DNA of 64,000 nt from Phyllobacterium sp. YR531 (GTDB lineage: Bacteria > Pseudomonadota > Alphaproteobacteria > Rhizobiales > Rhizobiaceae): positions 186,001 through 250,000 of the forward strand of contig NZ_AKIZ01000037.1 of NCBI RefSeq assembly GCF_000282595.1. The letters run 5' to 3'. Both the position numbers and the translations under genes were made by a program. Below are positions 25,096 to 33,915 of the stretch, piece by piece. Under the pieces are notes generated by a model. The model was not told where the DNA came from and did no database searches. It saw only the letters and a program-made list of their open reading frames with translations. Every line of letters begins with the position of its first letter. Position 1 is the stretch's first letter.

Positions 25096-26067
25096 TCAGT
25101 TCAGGCCAAGCCGCTTGAGCTTACGATGCAGTGTGGCGCGGCTCATGCCCATCATGTTCGCAGCGATGGAGATATTTCCATCGGCCTTGCGCAGAACCCG
25201 CTGGATTACACTCCGCTCTGCCGCTGCAAAACCTCTTTCCGCATCAGTATCCTGCCCCAGCAGGTTTGCTGCCGGTAGCGGATTACTCAAACTTTCATCG
25301 GTCAACCCGAGGAGAGCGCGGGCCGAGCGTGAGGCACCAACAACGAGGTCGTCCTCATCGACAGCAATCAGCGCATTCAATGCTCGTTCATTGCCGAGAT
25401 CGTTACTCTGCGCCATGACAATGCGCGCTTTTGGGAAGGCCAGACGGAAGTTTTCCGCCTCGACCCGCCGGGCGGCATCCACAACCGCCATGGCAATCAG
25501 CTTGACGAAACCTTCGGTCAGATCCGAACGCGCCGATGAGACGTCGATTGCAGCCATCAGACGCCCGCGATGATCAAAAATCGGTGCGACAGTGCAGGAG
25601 AGCGCTGTGTTGCGACTACGGAAGTGCTGGTCACGATGAATTGTCAACGCACGCTGCTCGGCCAGAGCTGTACCGATACCATTAGTGCCTTCGCATTCTT
25701 CGCTCCAGACAGCACCAGTCCAAAGACCAGCCTTGCAGAACGTTGCGTCGTCACCCTCATAGCCCCGACGGTCAACCGGGACGCCATTTTTGTCCGCCAG
25801 TAAAACACAACAACCAGCACCACCCACCGCCGAATAAAGCCGGTCGAGTGTCGTTTCGGCAGTTTCAACAAGCGACCCCAATCGCTCGCGTGCTTCGCGC
25901 AGTTCTTGCTCCGTGAGTATGTTGGGCGGCGTGCCTTCATCAGGCTTCAGGCCGTAAAGACGCATTGAACGCCCCCAGGATGCAACCAGCGCAGACTGCG
26001 CAGCGGCATCACCCGTTACTGCAGATTGAATATGCTCGGCATGTAAGCCGTCATGCTGCGTTCCCAT
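25096..26067 (-). CDS. AcoR-like regulator with GAF and Fis-type HTH, no AAA+ domain
   Basis: A 323-residue DNA-binding regulator. The N-terminal part (SWGRSMRLYGLKP, then a GAF domain about residues 45-205) matches AcoR-type activators of acetoin and alcohol genes. A PAS-like segment follows (about 225-260; LNALIAVDEDDLVVGASR). The end is an HTH_8 Fis-type helix-turn-helix (AANMMGMSRATLHRKLKRLG). The whole sigma-54-contacting AAA+ module, with its GAFTGA loop, is missing; PAS passes straight to the HTH. So it cannot open a sigma-54 promoter and must act as an ordinary activator or repressor. The start at 26067 has GGGAGGAG; the longer frame to 26091 has none. Target: probably the aldehyde dehydrogenase operon downstream. 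Confidence 0.88.
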   Translation of the reverse strand: MGTQHDGLHAEHIQSAVTGDAAAQSALVASWGRSMRLYGLKPDEGTPPNILTEQELREARERLGSLVETAETTLDRLYSAVGGAGCCVLLADKNGVPVDRRGYEGDDATFCKAGLWTGAVWSEECEGTNGIGTALAEQRALTIHRDQHFRSRNTALSCTVAPIFDHRGRLMAAIDVSSARSDLTEGFVKLIAMAVVDAARRVEAENFRLAFPKARIVMAQSNDLGNERALNALIAVDEDDLVVGASRSARALLGLTDESLSNPLPAANLLGQDTDAERGFAAAERSVIQRVLRKADGNISIAANMMGMSRATLHRKLKRLGLN

Positions 26068-26134
26068 GGTCTCCTCCCGAAGTCCACGCACAGGGTGACG
26101 TCAGTTCTGGCCTGCGTCAAGTCACCTATTGTAG

Positions 26135-27169
26135 TCAGTGGCCGGGCGTATCATCGTCGGTCTCGATAGCCGCGCTGTCGCGATCAAAGATTGTCTGCCA
26201 ACTTTTGATCCGTTCCACACGGTCATGATTACTCTGCACAGCGGCAAATGCCAATTGCTGCCGCAGGCCAACGCGCAAAGCGGCTCGTTCCGCCCGGCTT
26301 GAGGGTTTTTCAAAGCTTTCGCTTGGCAGTTCTTCATTCAAAGCTGCAATCAGCCGTTTTTTGAGCGATACAGACTCCTCCGGCCCGTAGTGGAAGAACA
26401 TACGTTCGAACTGTGCGTAGAGGGCCCAATCGAACTTCGTGTCTTCGCCAAGAGGGCCGATCACCGGATTGCCCGGATGCAAAAAACCACATGGCATAAG
26501 GTGGTCCGGGATCGGCGTATTTGCCGAATGAGTGCGCCCGGTTTTGAGAAGCTTCGGCAGCACATGCGTATGTGGCCCGGCAGGGGAAACACCCCCTGTG
26601 TCTGGCCCACCAATCTTCTGATAGACCTCGACACGCCCGATATTTGTCAGCGCTACCCGGTGTGGGTGGGTCTGGAAGATCGTATGCATGACGGGATTGT
26701 CAGACTCGAATAGTGACCGTCCGGCATTTGCCCGTAACTCAGCCAAAAGCTTTGGATCGGTCGTGCGAATGCAGAAGTCGCATTGGGGCAGCGAAAGCCC
26801 CATATCAAAAAGAATGCCCATGCGATCAATGCCCCGGATGGCATTGTCATCGGGGCCAAGTTCTGTCAGCACGGGGCGGGCAGCGCGCCGTGCCTGTCGT
26901 TCCGGCAGGCAAAGCGCAACCGCCTGGGTCCACCTGTGCGGGCGCGGGCTCGGTACCTCATAAGCCACCGGCACGATATTGCCGATCACTTTCGGATCAA
27001 GCTCAATAGCGCCGCGACGGGTTGCGCGTGTCATGTTGCGGGCATCGGAAATGATGGGCTGTTCGCCCTTATCCTGATGAAATTCGGCAATGGCCCCAAA
27101 TGTGCCCATGCTCCAGCTGGATTGCCAAACACCCATATGCTTGGTCAAAAGCGCGCGCAAATCATCCAT
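26135..27169 (-). CDS. Unknown protein at the end of the cobalamin uptake operon
   Basis: A 344-residue soluble protein I cannot assign. It is rich in Arg, His and Pro, and has no signal peptide or membrane segment. Notable pieces: QCDFCIRTTDPKLLAELRAN, the His/Pro-rich GVSPAGPHTHVLPKLLKTGR, and HLMPCGFLHPGNPVIGPLGE, with several conserved-looking His and Cys that could bind metal or corrin. The ATG at 27169 overlaps the end of btuD by 8 bases and has AGGAGAAAACA before it, so it is co-translated with the transporter genes and under the same riboswitch. A role in handling imported cobalamin or another chelate is inferred from position only. Confidence 0.75.
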   Translation of the reverse strand: MDDLRALLTKHMGVWQSSWSMGTFGAIAEFHQDKGEQPIISDARNMTRATRRGAIELDPKVIGNIVPVAYEVPSPRPHRWTQAVALCLPERQARRAARPVLTELGPDDNAIRGIDRMGILFDMGLSLPQCDFCIRTTDPKLLAELRANAGRSLFESDNPVMHTIFQTHPHRVALTNIGRVEVYQKIGGPDTGGVSPAGPHTHVLPKLLKTGRTHSANTPIPDHLMPCGFLHPGNPVIGPLGEDTKFDWALYAQFERMFFHYGPEESVSLKKRLIAALNEELPSESFEKPSSRAERAALRVGLRQQLAFAAVQSNHDRVERIKSWQTIFDRDSAAIETDDDTPGH

Positions 27170-27947
27170 TGTTTTCTCCTGTCATCGCCACAGGCTGGAC
27201 AATCAGCCCCTCTCCTGTGGTTTCGAGATAGACTTCGACACCGAAGGCCCGGCGCAGGTTATCTCTCGTCAGAACTTTGTCTGGTGTGCCATCGGCAACG
27301 ATCCGGCCCCCATGAACAAGGACAAGCCTTGTGCACCAGCGAGCAGCCAGAGCAAGGTCATGCATGGAGGCGATCACCGATGATCCGTCTTTTACAAGCC
27401 CGGCGAACGACTGCATCAGCCCGATCTGATGAGCCGGATCGAGACCGGCCGTCGGCTCGTCTGCAAGAAGCAGAGGTGCCTGCTGCGCCATGGCGCGTGC
27501 GATCAGCACCCGCGCCTTCTCACCGCCGGAAAGCTCCAACGCAGAACGATGGCGGAAGGCTGTGACATCCATGCGCTTCATCGCCTCTTCGGCAATCAGG
27601 GCGTCCCTCGCATCGGCTGCCGCAAATGCGCTTTTATGCGGCATGCGTCCGAGCATGACCAAACGCTCCACAGAGATCGCCCAGCCAATCTCGCGCTCCT
27701 GCGGCAGGTAGGCCGCCAGTTTTGCACGTTGTATGGCAGTCAATTCTGCAGATGGTTTTCCGCCGAGGTTGATTTCGCCGCTTGAGGCGACAAGTCCGAG
27801 GATGCTTTTGAGCAATGTCGATTTTCCGGCACCATTCGGCCCGATCAGACCAACAAATTCGCCTCCAGCCACATCAAGGCCAATGCTGTCCAGAACCTTT
27901 TTCGGTCCAAGCGAAACATGCAGATTCAAAACACGGAGCAGATTCAT
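27162..27947 (-). CDS. btuD: Cobalamin/iron-chelate ABC transporter ATP-binding protein (BtuD-like)
   Basis: A 261-residue ATPase of the FecCD/BtuCD type. Walker A GPNGAGKST, Q loop in LPQERE, signature LSGGEKARVLIARAM, Walker B LLLADEPTAGLD, and the switch His in SMHDLALAARW are all present. It drives import through the permease encoded by the preceding gene. The start at 27947 overlaps the permease stop as ATGA and has GGAGG upstream; the longer frame to 27980 begins inside the permease. The riboswitch at the head of the operon and the BtuB/BtuF partners make vitamin B12 the likely cargo. Confidence 0.92.
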   Translation of the reverse strand: MNLLRVLNLHVSLGPKKVLDSIGLDVAGGEFVGLIGPNGAGKSTLLKSILGLVASSGEINLGGKPSAELTAIQRAKLAAYLPQEREIGWAISVERLVMLGRMPHKSAFAAADARDALIAEEAMKRMDVTAFRHRSALELSGGEKARVLIARAMAQQAPLLLADEPTAGLDPAHQIGLMQSFAGLVKDGSSVIASMHDLALAARWCTRLVLVHGGRIVADGTPDKVLTRDNLRRAFGVEVYLETTGEGLIVQPVAMTGENNG

Positions 27948-28939
27948 ATCCCGGCCCTCCGTGTCCGGAACACCAGCCATAGAAAGAACGGAGCGCCCAC
28001 AATTGCTGTCAACACGCCAAGCTTGAGATCACGGCCCGGCGCAATAACCCGCACAAGTATATCCGCTGCAAGAATCATCGACGCGCCACCCAATGCGCTG
28101 ACTGGAAGCAGCTTTGATGGCTGCGATCCGACAAGCGGCCGTAACAAATGCGGAACAATCAGCCCGACAAAGCCGATGGCCCCAGACACTGCTGTTGATG
28201 CCCCTACTGAGGCTGCTGTTCCCAGAATGGCAAACCATTGCACGCGCTTTATGCTGACACCCATGCTTGCGGCAGCGTCTGATCCCAAAGTCAGCGCATC
28301 GAGCGAGCGTCCGAGACTGAAGAGAAACACCCAACCGATGAGAATGAATGGTGCTGCAAGCTGTACATGCAGCATTGAGCGATCCGTGAGCGAACCCAGC
28401 ATCCAGTAAACAATTTCCATGGCGGCGAATGGATTGGGTGACAGATTGAGCGCAAGCGATGTCATTGCACCGGCAAGGCTCGACACCGCGACACCCGCAA
28501 GAATGATTGTCAAAACGCTCGCACCTTTGCCTGCCAATACCTGCACGATGAACACCGCAACGACCGCACCCGCCAATGCCATCAGCGGCAGCGCCAGAGG
28601 GAACATCAATGACAAGCCGGTATAGATCGCAATGACAGCGCCGAGAGATGCCGACGCACTGACACCAAGCAAGGCGGGCTCAGCCAGTGGATTGCGCAGA
28701 TAGCCTTGCAACACTGCTCCGGAAAGCCCGAGGGAAGCCCCGATCATCAGCCCCAGCAATGCGCGCGGCAGGCGAATCTCGCGCATGACAAGAACAATTG
28801 CATCACCCTGCCCTGTCAGAAGTGCCTTCAGGCTATCAGTAACAGCGAGCGAAGCCGGGCCAGTCAGCAAAGACAGCGTGAACAGCACCAGCGTCAGCAA
28901 TGCGAGGCATGACAGCAAAAGCCAGTAACGCTCTTTCAT
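27944..28939 (-). CDS. btuC: Cobalamin/iron-chelate ABC transporter permease (BtuC-like)
   Basis: A 331-residue permease of the FecCD family with about ten hydrophobic segments. Typical blocks: IRLPRALLGLMIGASLGLSG, LRNPLAEPALLGVSASASLG, and GAIGFVGLIVPHLLRPLVG. It forms the inner-membrane channel with BtuD. It overlaps btuF upstream and btuD downstream by four bases each, so the group is one polycistron. Confidence 0.93.
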   Translation of the reverse strand: MKERYWLLLSCLALLTLVLFTLSLLTGPASLAVTDSLKALLTGQGDAIVLVMREIRLPRALLGLMIGASLGLSGAVLQGYLRNPLAEPALLGVSASASLGAVIAIYTGLSLMFPLALPLMALAGAVVAVFIVQVLAGKGASVLTIILAGVAVSSLAGAMTSLALNLSPNPFAAMEIVYWMLGSLTDRSMLHVQLAAPFILIGWVFLFSLGRSLDALTLGSDAAASMGVSIKRVQWFAILGTAASVGASTAVSGAIGFVGLIVPHLLRPLVGSQPSKLLPVSALGGASMILAADILVRVIAPGRDLKLGVLTAIVGAPFFLWLVFRTRRAGI

Positions 28940-29778
28940 CGCTGTTCCGCCAGAAGTTGCACGGCATCAACCGTAAATGGCCCGCCACAAATCCAGTACT
29001 TGTCGGGAATATCGACGGGATGCCTGCCGTTCAGCGTGGTGCGAAACGCCGGATGCACCTGCGCTTCATAAGCAAGGGCAGGGGTAGGATAGGCATCATG
29101 CGCGGCAATGAGATCAGGCTTTGCCATAACAAGCTGTTCCAATGGCAGTTTCTGCGTGCCTTCCATGCCCAGTGTCTCGCCAAGATTGTTGAGACCTGCA
29201 TGCCTGACAACATCGTCCGCCAATGTACCTTTGCCGGACGTAAGCTGATTGGCATAATAGAGAGCTATTGTCGGCGCTTTTCCGGACTTCTTCCTGGAGT
29301 TTTTCTGAATGCGGTCAAGCCGTTCATCCATCATGCGAACCATCTCGGTTGCCTTGATTTCTTGACCCAACAGCTTGCCCATTCGTACGATGTTCGCCCG
29401 TATATCCTCGAATGATGATTCCGGCGCAAATTCCTCTACACGAAAGCCAAGACGCTTCAGCATGTCCACAGTCGCCCGTGTCGTATAGCTACCGGCAATA
29501 ATCAAATCCGGCTGCATCAGGAAAATCTCTTCTGCCAGCCCGTGATTGACAACATAAGGCTTGGCCTCATCTGCCAGCACGGAAGCCTCCTTTTCACCGG
29601 CGAGATAAGAAACAGAATAGAGCTGCCCCTCACCCGCCAGTAAAATGGCAAGCTGATCGGTGCAAAGATTCAGCGACACGACCTTTGTTGGCGACACTGC
29701 ATGGGCTGGCTGTAATCCAAGCAAACACATCGCGGCCAACAGGGAACACCAACACATCAATTTGCCGAATGGCATCAT
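28936..29778 (-). CDS. btuF: Cobalamin/iron-chelate ABC transporter substrate-binding protein (BtuF-like)
   Basis: A 280-residue periplasmic binding protein. Residues 1-27 form a signal peptide ending at AHA. The mature part starts TKVVSLNLCTDQLAILLAG, typical of BtuF/FhuD-like class III proteins, with the HGLAEEIFLMQPDLIIAG block and a long connecting helix. Its start codon directly follows the btuB stop, which gives tight coupling. It passes ligand from the outer-membrane receptor to BtuCD. Confidence 0.9.
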   Translation of the reverse strand: MMPFGKLMCWCSLLAAMCLLGLQPAHAVSPTKVVSLNLCTDQLAILLAGEGQLYSVSYLAGEKEASVLADEAKPYVVNHGLAEEIFLMQPDLIIAGSYTTRATVDMLKRLGFRVEEFAPESSFEDIRANIVRMGKLLGQEIKATEMVRMMDERLDRIQKNSRKKSGKAPTIALYYANQLTSGKGTLADDVVRHAGLNNLGETLGMEGTQKLPLEQLVMAKPDLIAAHDAYPTPALAYEAQVHPAFRTTLNGRHPVDIPDKYWICGGPFTVDAVQLLAEQR

Positions 29779-31740
29779 CTAGAAGCTTCCCTTGAGACCC
29801 ACGAATGCCGTGCGGCCCGGTGTATTGAAACCGAACACCTCTTCGTAGTTCTCATCGAAAAGATTTTCGATCCTTGCATAGGCTTCCACCTTGTCATTGA
29901 ACTTGTAGCTTCCGCCAATATTGACCAGCGTATATTCGTCCAAGGCCACGCGCGATGCCACGGGCGGTGTAAAAGCTGTATCCTGCATCTTTCCATTGAA
30001 CGTGACTTCCCCGAACACCCGGGCACGGTCCTCATAAAATGTGTAGGCCGCATTCAATGAACCGGAATGCTTTGGGCGGCGCACTTCTTCGAGGCCGTCC
30101 GGATCGGTTGCATCCGTATAGGTATAGGTAGCCGTGGTTGTGAAGCCGTTCATCAGATTGATGGTCGCCGCCACTTCCACGCCCTGCCTGCGGCTTGTAC
30201 CCTCCTGATTGACCGGCGTATAACGGAAGTCCGGCGTGGCAATACTGACGATTTCATCGGTCAGGTTCTGGTGGAAATAGGTCACGTCCAGCACAAGCCG
30301 TTCATCGAAGAAACTCTGCTCGATACCAATATCCCAGCCAATACTTTTTTCCGGTGTCAGATCGGGGTTACCGAGATATGTGGACGGAATAAACCCGAAT
30401 TGCTCGTAGAAGGTCGGGTTGGTTATGCCTGTTCCAACCGAGCTGTGCAGACGGGTTCCCCATCCCGGAATTTTCCAGGCTGCTCCGACACTATAGGTCG
30501 AGGCATCTTTGAACTGATCATTGCCGTCATGTCGCACAGCTGCGTTCAAATAAAGCTGGTCGTAAAACTCACCCCTATATTCACCGACAAATGAATGGGT
30601 CGTTCGGTCATGCTTGTCGAATTGCGACGGGTCAAACCAGGGGCTCGAAAGGTCGGCCTTCGATGCCTTTTGCTGGAAGGTCTCACGCTCGCCCTCATAG
30701 CCGGCAGTAAGCGTATGCTTTGCCTCCGCAAAGGAAGGAGTCTCGAAAGTATAGCTTGCCTGATAGGAACCGGAAAAACGATTGCCATCATTGCCGGAAG
30801 TATATTTGCCGTCCTCGAAGTTTTCGCGCTTCGTATCGCCATCCTTGATGCGCGCCTTCTGGACGAGAGCCCCATCAAGCGATGTCCAGGTGATTCCTAG
30901 AGATCCCAACAACTCTTTGGTCGTGGTCTGATCGCCGGTGTCGATAAGCAGTCCCTGTAACGGCGTGCCGTAACCACCATCCCTGTCGAGATCGCTTTTG
31001 CGGTTAACGTAACGGAATGTTCCGTCAAGAATGATGTCCGGCGTCAGGTCCACCTTGAATTTTCCGTTGATCGTGCCGTTACGATCACCATCCTTTTCGG
31101 AACCGAAATCCGATAGATTAAAGCCATCATTCTGGCGCCATGCGCCCGACAGCGAGAAATCGTAGTTGTCTTTGCCGCCCTGCAGGAGCACGCTGCCCAG
31201 CCATGTCCCGTCAGTACCCGCCTCAGTGCGCCCGCTGACCTTGAACCCATCGCGATTGCCGCCCTTGGTGATGATATTGACAACACCCGCCAAGGCATTC
31301 GATCCCCAGAATGCACTCTGCGGTCCGCGGAGGATTTCAATGTGATCAATGTCAGCCACCTGCAGACTGCCGAAATCGAATTCACCATTGCCGGTTTCAC
31401 TCGCTTCGATACCGTCAATCATCACGAGCAGATGATTGCCTTCTGCTCCACGGACGCGGACCTGCGTCTGACCACCATAAGAGCCTACGCGTGAAACAGC
31501 GAAGCCCGGAACCTGGCGCAGCGCGTCCGCTACGTAACGCGTCTGGCTTTGCTCAAGCTGCTCGCCGGTTATTACGGTATAGGCACGGCCTGATTTTTCA
31601 GCCTCAATTTTCGATTGCCCTAGATCAATATAGACCGGATCCAGCTGGATCGAACCATCCGCCGTGACTGTCTCCTGCGCATTTGCGGCGCTGCCAAGAA
31701 TAAGAAATGCGGCCCCCACAAGACCTGCCTGCTTCAACAT
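29779..31740 (-). CDS. btuB: TonB-dependent outer-membrane receptor (BtuB-like)
   Basis: A 653-residue receptor. A signal peptide (cleavage after ANA, about residue 21) leads to an N-terminal plug with IDGIEASETGNGEFDFGSL, RGPQSAFWGSNALAGVVNII and other plug motifs, then a 22-strand-type barrel rich in aromatic alternation. It ends in Phe, as expected for barrel assembly. Length is close to E. coli BtuB (about 614). A cobalamin riboswitch lies about 180 bases upstream, the best evidence that it takes up cobalamin or a related corrinoid. AGGGGGCGAAC precedes the ATG. Confidence 0.93.
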   Translation of the reverse strand: MLKQAGLVGAAFLILGSAANAQETVTADGSIQLDPVYIDLGQSKIEAEKSGRAYTVITGEQLEQSQTRYVADALRQVPGFAVSRVGSYGGQTQVRVRGAEGNHLLVMIDGIEASETGNGEFDFGSLQVADIDHIEILRGPQSAFWGSNALAGVVNIITKGGNRDGFKVSGRTEAGTDGTWLGSVLLQGGKDNYDFSLSGAWRQNDGFNLSDFGSEKDGDRNGTINGKFKVDLTPDIILDGTFRYVNRKSDLDRDGGYGTPLQGLLIDTGDQTTTKELLGSLGITWTSLDGALVQKARIKDGDTKRENFEDGKYTSGNDGNRFSGSYQASYTFETPSFAEAKHTLTAGYEGERETFQQKASKADLSSPWFDPSQFDKHDRTTHSFVGEYRGEFYDQLYLNAAVRHDGNDQFKDASTYSVGAAWKIPGWGTRLHSSVGTGITNPTFYEQFGFIPSTYLGNPDLTPEKSIGWDIGIEQSFFDERLVLDVTYFHQNLTDEIVSIATPDFRYTPVNQEGTSRRQGVEVAATINLMNGFTTTATYTYTDATDPDGLEEVRRPKHSGSLNAAYTFYEDRARVFGEVTFNGKMQDTAFTPPVASRVALDEYTLVNIGGSYKFNDKVEAYARIENLFDENYEEVFGFNTPGRTAFVGLKGSF

Positions 31741-31920
31741 GTTCGCCCCCTACGGCTTGCCAACGTGTTACGCGCTGGCGATTGCGACTGAACCGCAAGC
31801 GGGGAAAGATTGTGTAAGGACAAACCGTCAGCCAACAATCGCTCCTGCAAGCGGCAACACTTTTTCAAATGTCACCGCGTTCATAGCGACCGCGCCGGAA
31901 CACGCCCCGTGTTCAAGCTT

Positions 31921-32095
31921 GGTGACCGGATCTGGCAGGTCTCCTGACTTCCGGATCATTGCAGGTTCTTCCGCCTTCCCAATCGCGCCGGTGCGCTTTC
32001 AGTGGCATGTGGAAGACCGCTTCCCGGTTACAGTTGCGGGGGCAGCCACGGATTAGGCCCCGAAATGGGTCATCCTCACCGTGTTCCCTTTTAAT
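31921..32095 (-). promoter_or_regulatory. Cobalamin riboswitch controlling btuBFCD
   Basis: Read on the minus strand this has the ordered landmarks of the cobalamin riboswitch: GGTG near 32079, the CCCCGCAACTG core near 32035-32046, the B12 box as TGCCACTG (32000-32010), the GGAAGG segment, and a closing GTCAGGAGACCTGCC at 31933-31947. Adenosylcobalamin binding should switch off the btu operon. The rest of the 505-base gap (31741-32246) holds an A/C-rich leader with no gene. Confidence 0.95.
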
Positions 32096-32246
32096 CCGCA
32101 TATAATTGCGGAACCAGTTCCACATTCTGGATAGCAACTGTGTGGTAATGGGTCAATCAGCCAGCCTGCTCATCTTGGCATAGCCACAAAGCTCTGGTGT
32201 CACCAAATCGCATGAATGACAACCCGAGGCGCTTGTCAGCCAATGA

Positions 32247-32867
32247 CTATTTCATGACGGACAGCGCCGAAAGGCTGAATAATGCTGCAGCCGAGAGATA
32301 ACTGAATATTGAGCCATTTCTACCGCTCTTATTGAGGAGGAATTTTTTGAGTAATGACGCACTCAAGACAACGGCAATGTCGAAAATCAATGCCAGAAAT
32401 ACGAAAGTCATGGCGAACAACAATATTTGAGGGAGTGCTTCAGCCTCTTTACTTACAAACATGGGAAGAAAAGCGGCAAAGAATAATGTGGTTTTGGGGT
32501 TCAGGAACGAAACGATCAATCCTTGTTTCAAAATATGCAGATTACTTTCTTTAATCGCATCTTGCGAAGCATTCTCCTTCAAGGAAAACAGCGTTTTTAC
32601 GCCAAGATAAGCCAGGTACATGGCGCCAAGTATTTTCACGACCTCAAACGAGGCGGGATAACTTTTGAACAAAAGGGCCAGCCCGCATGCAGACCCAATC
32701 GCATTGCCAAAATTGCCACCTGCGACGCCAAATGCGGACGCCAATCCGTTATCCTTGCCTCCCGATACAGTTCTCGAGATGACATACAAGAGACCCGGGC
32801 CAGGAATGACAATGATCGCCAGACAAGCCACAATATAAAGAGCCAAATTTTCAAGAAAACCGTTCAT
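32247..32867 (-). CDS. LysE/RhtB family amino-acid exporter
   Basis: A 206-residue inner-membrane exporter with six hydrophobic segments and the family start IVIPGPGLLYVISRTVSGG, followed by the GLASAFGVAGGNFGN block and FLNPKTTLFFAAFLPMFV. LysE/RhtB members expel amino acids or their derivatives. It is the third gene of an AT-rich cluster, 37 bases after the dioxygenase gene, so it most likely exports that enzyme's product or protects against it. The ribosome site is weak. The low G+C shared with its two neighbours suggests common acquisition. Confidence 0.92.
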   Translation of the reverse strand: MNGFLENLALYIVACLAIIVIPGPGLLYVISRTVSGGKDNGLASAFGVAGGNFGNAIGSACGLALLFKSYPASFEVVKILGAMYLAYLGVKTLFSLKENASQDAIKESNLHILKQGLIVSFLNPKTTLFFAAFLPMFVSKEAEALPQILLFAMTFVFLALIFDIAVVLSASLLKKFLLNKSGRNGSIFSYLSAAALFSLSALSVMK

Positions 32868-32904
32868 GGCGTTTACCGAGTTGAAATCTTAGACTGACTA
32901 TTCT

Positions 32905-33903
32905 TTAAATAATGAATGACTGCTCGTGCAGCGCGCTTTCACGCATCTTCTTGAAGTTTTGCGTCACATTTATTTTCTTCAACCACCTGTCGGATCCATC
33001 ATAATTTGGTGTGAATGCACGACGACCGTGAACAGCACGATGATTATCGATAATCAACATGTCGCCTGAACCAATCACAAAGTCTTTCTGAGTATCGTCA
33101 ATCTCTTTTACCAGACGGTTGTATACCGGTACTGACGGATCTGTTTCAGCAACGATTTTTGTAAAAGCGGGATCCAAGCGAAGGTAAGGGGTTTCAATAC
33201 TGCCAAAAAGAATACTTTCAAATGGGGGATTGTTTACCAGTTCCTTCATGCGGGCATATGCTGTTTGCCCAACTTTGGTAGTCGTATTCTTTAAATGTTC
33301 CGCATGATCAGGGTCAGGGATAAACTGGAAGTTCTTCCTGAATAACAACTCGCGCTCTTCTGGTAGTATGGTGCCTGGAAGCTCTCCTAATGTAGTAGGT
33401 GTCTTCTGTGGGTTTCTCATTCCTAGCAAAATTATATAGTCAGGCCTGTTCGAGCTGAAAGCGTCCTCAGTATGCCACACAAGCGCTTCTCTACTCCCTG
33501 CGCCAAGCTGTGAGAATTCCGCAGATTTCATGGGCACAATATTTTGGACCAGCCGACCGCTTTGTTGTGTTGAGAAAGCATAGGGCACGCCCAGCGCGCT
33601 AGCCACAATAGCCAGGTAAACTTCTTCTCTTGTAATTTGATCGCCGGGATTTCTTTTGGTTGTAGATGGCGTTGGGCCAATTGCGCTGTCGCTAATCGCA
33701 AAACCGCTTAATTGAAGCCATGGCGTTATATCTTCCCTCAGCAAGCTGGTAAAAATTTCGCGAATGGGAAGAGGAAGTTTCGGTGCAGAGTAAGCGGCGA
33801 GTTTATGTAGATCAGCTTCGCTTTGAGCAGAGGTAAGAACCGACTGAATAAGGTCCTCAATTTCCTCCGCGTCGCTACATGTAAGGGTGTATATATTTTT
33901 CAT
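32905..33903 (-). CDS. Fe(II)/2-oxoglutarate amino-acid hydroxylase (VioC/AsnO/clavaminate synthase-like)
   Basis: A 332-residue TauD/TfdA-superfamily oxygenase. The iron ligands appear as His144 and Glu146 in VWHTEDAFSS, and His292 in DNHRAVHGRRAF; Arg306 (GSDRWLKKI) should bind 2-oxoglutarate. The use of Glu in place of Asp in HxE, followed by AFSSNRPDYIILLGMRN, marks the clavaminate synthase/AsnO/VioC group, which hydroxylates free amino acids at the beta carbon. The His-His spacing of 148 and His-Arg spacing of 14 equal those I remember for VioC, the arginine hydroxylase. The gene lies 12 bases after the AsnRS-like gene and 37 before the exporter. Substrate unknown: Asn, Arg or Lys are the candidates. 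Confidence 0.88.
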   Translation of the reverse strand: MKNIYTLTCSDAEEIEDLIQSVLTSAQSEADLHKLAAYSAPKLPLPIREIFTSLLREDITPWLQLSGFAISDSAIGPTPSTTKRNPGDQITREEVYLAIVASALGVPYAFSTQQSGRLVQNIVPMKSAEFSQLGAGSREALVWHTEDAFSSNRPDYIILLGMRNPQKTPTTLGELPGTILPEERELLFRKNFQFIPDPDHAEHLKNTTTKVGQTAYARMKELVNNPPFESILFGSIETPYLRLDPAFTKIVAETDPSVPVYNRLVKEIDDTQKDFVIGSGDMLIIDNHRAVHGRRAFTPNYDGSDRWLKKINVTQNFKKMRESALHEQSFII

Positions 33904-33915
33904 TTTACCCCGCTC

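Noticed and set aside
31664-32137. Small open frames on both strands around 31.7-32.1 kb
   Set aside because: They lie over the cobalamin riboswitch, whose conserved sequence explains the region.
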